Of a DNA stretch of 64,000 nt, positions 60,292 to 64,000 are shown in pieces (position 1 is the first letter of the stretch; the number at the start of each line of letters is the position of its first letter). Location of the stretch: the NCBI RefSeq assembly GCF_012931985.1, contig NZ_JAAFGM010000005.1, positions 97,119-161,118 on the forward strand, read 5' to 3'. The notes beneath the pieces were generated by a model, which was not told the origin of the DNA, made no database searches, and saw only the letters and a list, made by a program, of their open reading frames with translations. This DNA comes from Candidatus Roseilinea sp. NK_OTU-006. Its GTDB lineage: Bacteria > Chloroflexota > Anaerolineae > J036 > Brachytrichaceae. The position numbers and the translations under genes were made by a program.

Positions 60292-61701
60292 ATGAACAAG
60301 CGCGTTTCAATCTTGATCCGCATGGCCGGCGCAATGAGCGTGCTGTTGAGCGCCTGCGCCGCCCCGGTTGCCCCTACAGCGCCGGCGGCGCCCCAAGCCC
60401 CTGCCGCGACCGAGGCCTCGGCGCCGGCTGCTACCCAAGCGCCTGCCGCGCCCCAGGCGCCGGCTGCTACCCCTAAAGGCGGCTTGCGCAAGAGCAACAG
60501 CGGCTACAAAGGCACGCTGAACTTGTGGGTGTTGGGCTACACGCCGGGCAATCAATTCGCCAACCCCTTCGACCTGGCCATCGCCCAGTTTGAGGCCGAC
60601 AACCCCGACATCAACGTCGAGATCACCGGCTACCCGCCCAACGACGAAGGGTTCACCAAGCTCACCACCGCATTGCAGAGCGGCCAGGGCATTGACGTGC
60701 TGCGCCTGCCGTCCGACCGCCTGCCGGCTTTCGTCAAAGACGACCTGATCGCGCCGATTGACGACTATCTCACCGACGCCGACAAAGCCGATATCCTGCC
60801 CAATACGCTCGATGCCGTCCGGCTCAAAGATGGCAAAGCATACGCATGGCCGTTGTGGGTGGTGCCGATGGGCATCTATCTGAATCTGGACGTGTTCCAG
60901 GAAGCGGGCGTGCCGCTGCCGCCGAAAGACTGGACATGGGATCAATTCGTCGAGACTGCCAAGAAGCTCACCTTCCAGCGCGCCAACGGCGAACAGGTGT
61001 ATGGCTTCAGCGGCTTCATTGACCCAGGCGTGATCAACACCTGGGGGCTGTGGATGAACGAGGACCCCAGCGTGCGCCCCATCGTGGACGGCAAATTCGG
61101 CTTTGACAGCGACAAGGCTGCGGCCGGCCTGAAACGCTTTGCCGAGTTGGCGTTGGTACACAAGGTGACGCCGCCCGACTTCGGTTCGCAAAAAGACGCA
61201 GACGTGAAAGGCGGCTTCAAGAATAAGCAATACGGCATGATCGTGGACGCCACCGGCTTCAGCCCACAACTCAAGGCCGACAAGATCAACTTCGCGATCT
61301 ACCCGCTGCCCAGTGTGAACGGCAACCGGCTGACGGTGGGGGCGATCGGTGTGATTGCTGTGGCAGCGACGAGCGACAAGGTGAAGGAGCAGGCGGCGAT
61401 GGACCTGGCGCGCTATCTGACCAGCGCCGAGGTGCAAGAGGACGTGCCGCCCAGCGAGACCGCCGCCACCGGCTTTTACCTGGCCCCCGCTGCGCGGCGG
61501 TCGGTGAAGGTCGCGCCGCCCTTGGATCAGTTCGTGCCGATGCTGGACTACATGTGGATCACCCCGCTCACGCCGGCATGGCCGAAGCTCACCCGGCTGT
61601 TCCATCCCGAATATCAGAACATCGTGTTCGGCAAGGCCGACCCGCGCGAGGCCATGGCCAAGATTGCGCCAGAAGCCAACGCGCTGATCGCCGAACAATG
61701 A
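60292..61701 (+). CDS. Carbohydrate ABC transporter substrate-binding lipoprotein (family 1)
   Basis: 469 residues from ATG 60292, chosen because GAGGAGGAG lies 12 nt upstream and the lipoprotein signal starts there (NKRVSILIRMAGAMSVLLSAC, lipobox LSAC); the frame opens at 60268. A Pro/Ala linker of repeated APxAP-type units (about residues 26-65) holds the binding domain off the membrane. SBP_bac_1 domain: LNLWVLGYTPGNQF, FEADNPDINVEITGYPPN, GIDVLRLPSDRLPAFVKDDLIAPIDDYL, MDLARYLTSAEVQ. It should bind a mono- or oligosaccharide, in this context perhaps MurNAc or a GlcNAc-MurNAc fragment. First gene of a three-gene importer set after the GntR gene. Confidence 0.92.
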   Translation: MNKRVSILIRMAGAMSVLLSACAAPVAPTAPAAPQAPAATEASAPAATQAPAAPQAPAATPKGGLRKSNSGYKGTLNLWVLGYTPGNQFANPFDLAIAQFEADNPDINVEITGYPPNDEGFTKLTTALQSGQGIDVLRLPSDRLPAFVKDDLIAPIDDYLTDADKADILPNTLDAVRLKDGKAYAWPLWVVPMGIYLNLDVFQEAGVPLPPKDWTWDQFVETAKKLTFQRANGEQVYGFSGFIDPGVINTWGLWMNEDPSVRPIVDGKFGFDSDKAAAGLKRFAELALVHKVTPPDFGSQKDADVKGGFKNKQYGMIVDATGFSPQLKADKINFAIYPLPSVNGNRLTVGAIGVIAVAATSDKVKEQAAMDLARYLTSAEVQEDVPPSETAATGFYLAPAARRSVKVAPPLDQFVPMLDYMWITPLTPAWPKLTRLFHPEYQNIVFGKADPREAMAKIAPEANALIAEQ

Positions 61702-61780
61702 TCGCCGAACGATAGAGGGGTGGGGGAGGGCTGCGGCATGCGCTGCGCCCCTCCCCACACCGTCATAGTTGGATCAGCCC

Positions 61781-62677
61781 ATGACTGGCCTGCGTCGTTT
61801 CATTCGTCGGCACGGTTGGAGCTATGCCTTCATCCTGCCCAGCTTGCTCACGTTTACCGTGTTCGTGCTGGCGCCGGTGGTGTGGGCGCTCGTCATCTCG
61901 TTCCAAGAATACAGCCTGGTGCGCGGCGGCCGCTGGATGACGCCGTTCTACAAGAACTACCTGACCGCCTTCACGCAATTCGGGGGTGTGTTCGTCAGCG
62001 CCATCCGGAACACGCTGATCTACACGGTGTTCACCGTGACCTCGAACATTCTGGTGGGGTTGGTGCTGGCCAGCCTGATCCAGCCGCTGAGCCACCGGTT
62101 GCGCACCTTCTTTCGGGCGGCCTATTACCTGCCGGCGGTGACCAGCGCGCTGATCATCGGGCTGACTTGGGCCTACATTTTTAACGCGCAGTGGGGCTTT
62201 GCCAACTATGTGCTGCGCTGGGTGGGCCTGCCGCCGGTGCGCTGGCTCTCCGACCCGGACATCGCGCTGGGCAGTGTAACGCTCTCGGCGGTGCTCACCG
62301 TGCCGGCGACGGCCGTGGTGCTGTTCAGCGCTGCGATGGGCAGCATCCCGCGCGAGTACTACGAGGCCGCCGAGCTGGACGGCGCCGGCCCAATTCAACG
62401 ATGGTGGCACATCACCGTGCCGCTCATCAAATCCACCACGCTCTATTTGGTGGTGATCTACACCATCGCCAGCTTCGAGGTCTTCGAGCGCATCTACGTG
62501 ATGGTGCCCAGCGGCGTCGGCAACAGCACGCAAACCATCGTGACCCAGATTTACAACAACGGCTTCAAAGATTTGAACTTCGGCGTGGCCTCGGCCCAGG
62601 CGTTTGTGTTGTTTGTGATGATCGCTGCGGTGGCCGTTGTCCAGTTTCGATTGTTGCGCAGCGATGTGGAGTATTAG
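61781..62677 (+). CDS. Carbohydrate ABC transporter permease, MalF/UgpA-like
   Basis: 298 residues from ATG 61781 (a TTG four codons upstream also fits). Six helices: WSYAFILPSLLTFTVFVLAPVVWALVISF at the N-terminus is typical. EAA coupling loop: PREYYEAAELDGAGPIQRWWHITVPLIKST. YVMVPSGVGNSTQTIVTQIYNNGFKDLNFG is the conserved last-third segment. Partner of the next permease; the ATPase must be encoded elsewhere (an MsmX/UgpC-type shared ATPase is common). Confidence 0.93.
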   Translation: MTGLRRFIRRHGWSYAFILPSLLTFTVFVLAPVVWALVISFQEYSLVRGGRWMTPFYKNYLTAFTQFGGVFVSAIRNTLIYTVFTVTSNILVGLVLASLIQPLSHRLRTFFRAAYYLPAVTSALIIGLTWAYIFNAQWGFANYVLRWVGLPPVRWLSDPDIALGSVTLSAVLTVPATAVVLFSAAMGSIPREYYEAAELDGAGPIQRWWHITVPLIKSTTLYLVVIYTIASFEVFERIYVMVPSGVGNSTQTIVTQIYNNGFKDLNFGVASAQAFVLFVMIAAVAVVQFRLLRSDVEY

Positions 62678-62706
62678 CTGCGCGACGCGCGTAGGACGGC
62701 GTTCTG

Positions 62707-63594
62707 ATGATTGAACCCATCGGTCACGTGCGCGCCGGCGTTCGCCCGGCGCAGCGCCGGCGCAGACTGCACTGGTCGGCGATATGGGGCAAGTGGGCGG
62801 CCGTGGCGGTCCTTGTGGTCACCGCTGTCGTCGCCCTGTTCCCGATGTATTGGCTGTTTGCCAATGCGTTCACGCCGATTTCGGGCACGCCGCCGCTTAC
62901 CCCGATCCTCGTCCCCGCCTTTCGGTTGGATAACTTTGCGCGTTTGCTGGGCGGGACCAAGTATTACGCAAATTGGATGCTCAACAGCTTGGTCGTGGCG
63001 TTGGCGATCACGGCTTGGCACGTGATCTTCGACACCATGGCCGGCTATGCTTTCGCCAAGCGGCGCTTCCCGGGGCGCAACCTTTTATTTTGGGTGTTGC
63101 TCAGCACGTTGATGATCCCCGTTCATGTGACGCTGATTCCCTTGTATCTCATCACGCGCCGCATAGGCCTGGTGGATACGCTGGGCGGGGTGATCTTGCC
63201 CGGCACGGCGGTGGTGTTTGGCATCTTCCTCATGCGCCAGTACATTCAGACGCTGCCCTCGGAGTTGGAGGAAGCGGCGCGCGTGGACGGCGCCGGCGAG
63301 CTGCGCATCTTTTGGGAGATCATTCTGCCGTTGTGTAAGCCGGCAGTGGCCTCGCTGGCCATTTTTACCTTTGTGCGCTTTTGGAATGATTTTTTGTGGC
63401 CGTTGATCGTGCTGAATACACCGCAAAATTACACCCTAACCGTCGGCGTCGCCAATCTGCAGGGCGAGTTCATGACGGACTGGGGGGTGATTTTCTCCGG
63501 CGCGGCGCTGGCGGCCTTGCCGACGATCGTGTTCTTCCTGGCGTTTCAGAGGTATTTTCTAGAGGGCGTGCGCATGGGGGCGATCAAAGGATAA
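62707..63594 (+). CDS. Carbohydrate ABC transporter permease, MalG/UgpE-like
   Basis: 295 residues. N-terminal helix ending in FPMYWLFANAFTPISG, then MLNSLVVALAITAWHVIFDTMAGYAFAKRRFPGRNLLFWVLLSTLMIPVHVTLIPLYL, the CUT1-family permease hallmark. EAA coupling loop: PSELEEAARVDGAGELRIFWEIILPLCKPA. Last gene of the importer and of the putative salvage locus. After its stop there is a 64-bp gap without gene before the structured element. Confidence 0.93.
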   Translation: MIEPIGHVRAGVRPAQRRRRLHWSAIWGKWAAVAVLVVTAVVALFPMYWLFANAFTPISGTPPLTPILVPAFRLDNFARLLGGTKYYANWMLNSLVVALAITAWHVIFDTMAGYAFAKRRFPGRNLLFWVLLSTLMIPVHVTLIPLYLITRRIGLVDTLGGVILPGTAVVFGIFLMRQYIQTLPSELEEAARVDGAGELRIFWEIILPLCKPAVASLAIFTFVRFWNDFLWPLIVLNTPQNYTLTVGVANLQGEFMTDWGVIFSGAALAALPTIVFFLAFQRYFLEGVRMGAIKG

Positions 63595-63658
63595 GGGAAA
63601 AAAGCATGACTGCGCGTAGCGCTGATTTGCTAACGTATAGTGAGGTAAAATAGTGGCG

Positions 63659-63784
63659 TTACTGAAAAGCCAGGGGATCAGGTCTATCTCAGACCTTGGA
63701 GTCCCCCCGTCGTTCATCCCCCCTGTGAACGACAACCCACCACCGAGGTCGAGCGCTGGGCTTGGTCCCCTGGTCTTTCAGTAA
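63659..63784. mobile_element. 126-bp structured element with 19-bp inverted ends (MITE- or ncRNA-like)
   Basis: TTACTGAAAAGCCAGGGGA (63659-63677) and TCCCCTGGTCTTTCAGTAA (63766-63784) are inverted repeats with 17 of 19 matches. Inside are two further perfect hairpins: AGGTCT/AGACCT (63680-63685, 63691-63696) and GTCGTTCA/TGAACGAC (63709-63716, 63726-63733). No coding capacity. It directly precedes the end of the IS5-type element, whose terminal repeat should lie near 63785. It could be a miniature inverted-repeat element, the remnant of another transposon, or a branched small RNA. Confidence 0.6.
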
Positions 63785-63794
63785 GAGCCTATCT

Positions 63795-64000
63795 CTAAAC
63801 CTCGCATTTGCGCCAACAGATGATGGCGCAGGCGAAAAACAGCAGGGACAGATAATTGCTCGCCTTCTTCTCCCAGCGAATCAGCAACCGACGAAAGCGA
63901 TTGAGCCATGAATGAGTCACTTCGACCACCCAGCGGCGCGACTTGCGTCGGCCCGGCTTGCGCTGGCGTTTTTTTGGGCGTTCTCCTTGTCCGGCACATG
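63795..64000 (-). CDS. IS5-family transposase, C-terminal part
   Basis: Read on the minus strand from beyond the right edge to the TAG at 63795-63797. The visible 67 or so codons include GERPKKRQRKPGRRKSRRWVVEVTHSWLNRFRRLL (shown here only to identify the Arg-rich then WVVExTHSWLNRFRRLLIRWEKK pattern) and end FACAIICWRKCEV. This is the last block of IS5/IS427-type DDE transposases, with the catalytic Glu in RRWVVE. Frame intact in the visible part. The N-terminal two thirds lie outside the window. Another frame on the same strand is open too but lacks any family match. Confidence 0.85.
   Translation of the reverse strand, partial: CAGQGERPKKRQRKPGRRKSRRWVVEVTHSWLNRFRRLLIRWEKKASNYLSLLFFACAIICWRKCEV

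Noticed and set aside
60307..61758. 483-codon minus-strand frame opposite the sugar-binding protein
   Set aside because: His/Arg/Gly-rich shadow; the plus strand encodes a clear lipoprotein with ribosome-binding site.
63778..63999. 73-codon minus-strand frame starting MCRTRRTPKK
   Set aside because: It is the wrong frame of the IS5 transposase end; the neighbouring frame gives the conserved WVVE-THSWLNRFRR block.

Overview
The window looks like a chromosomal segment of a high-GC bacterium, most likely a Chloroflexota (Anaerolineae-type) genome. This is inferred from overall gene content, an F420/LLM-type oxidoreductase, large secreted multi-domain proteins ending in a YLPIV-type tail, and cell-wall genes of a thin-walled organism; no rRNA or other decisive marker is present. 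Most genes are compactly arranged in same-strand runs with ATGA-type overlaps. Several single genes have a -10-like hexamer only 6-8 nt before the start codon, which suggests leaderless mRNAs.

Layout. 1-5129: a branched-chain amino-acid type ABC importer (C-terminal end of the binding protein, a fused LivH-LivM permease, LivG, LivF) with a uroporphyrinogen-decarboxylase-family gene inside the operon, followed by a decayed EamA transporter fragment. 5564-24069: a 16-gene surface-polysaccharide locus (Wzx-type flippase, glycosyltransferases, methyltransferases, an asparagine-synthetase-like amidotransferase, a Gfo/Idh dehydrogenase-acetyltransferase-aminotransferase trio that resembles diacetamido-uronic acid synthesis, two paralogous GT-C membrane enzymes, an epimerase). 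24418-29832: a giant secreted ExeM/NucH-like nuclease. 30140-34031: a Mn/Zn/Fe-type ABC importer behind a clear promoter carrying DtxR-like operator sequences; its last permease carries a C-terminal winged-helix extension. 34036-36505 (minus): a heavy-metal P1B ATPase and a small Cys-rich GDCCVxC protein. 36625-42286: two L,D-transpeptidases, a lipoprotein, a polysaccharide deacetylase and a large membrane glycosyltransferase-like protein whose gene is peppered with heptanucleotide repeats. 42357-51661: housekeeping genes (coiled-coil protein, coaD, recG, degV, LLM oxidoreductase, infA, prmA, ppk). 51727-52186: three tRNA genes (Leu-UAA, Ser-UGA, Ser-GCU) with a palindromic 14-bp repeat between the serine tRNAs.

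52188-63594 is the most coherent candidate for a little-described system: an AnmK-MurQ fusion (anhydro-MurNAc kinase plus MurNAc-6-P etherase), a peptide-type ABC importer (two permeases and a Tat lipoprotein), a NamZ/DUF1343 exo-N-acetylmuramidase without signal peptide, a GntR/UTRA regulator with its own promoter, and a carbohydrate ABC importer (lipoprotein and two permeases). Together they read as an ABC-transporter-based muropeptide/MurNAc salvage locus. Neither importer has its ATPase here.

The right edge holds a 126-bp structured element with 19-bp inverted ends (63659-63784) directly abutting the 3' end of an IS5-type transposase gene that runs out of the window.
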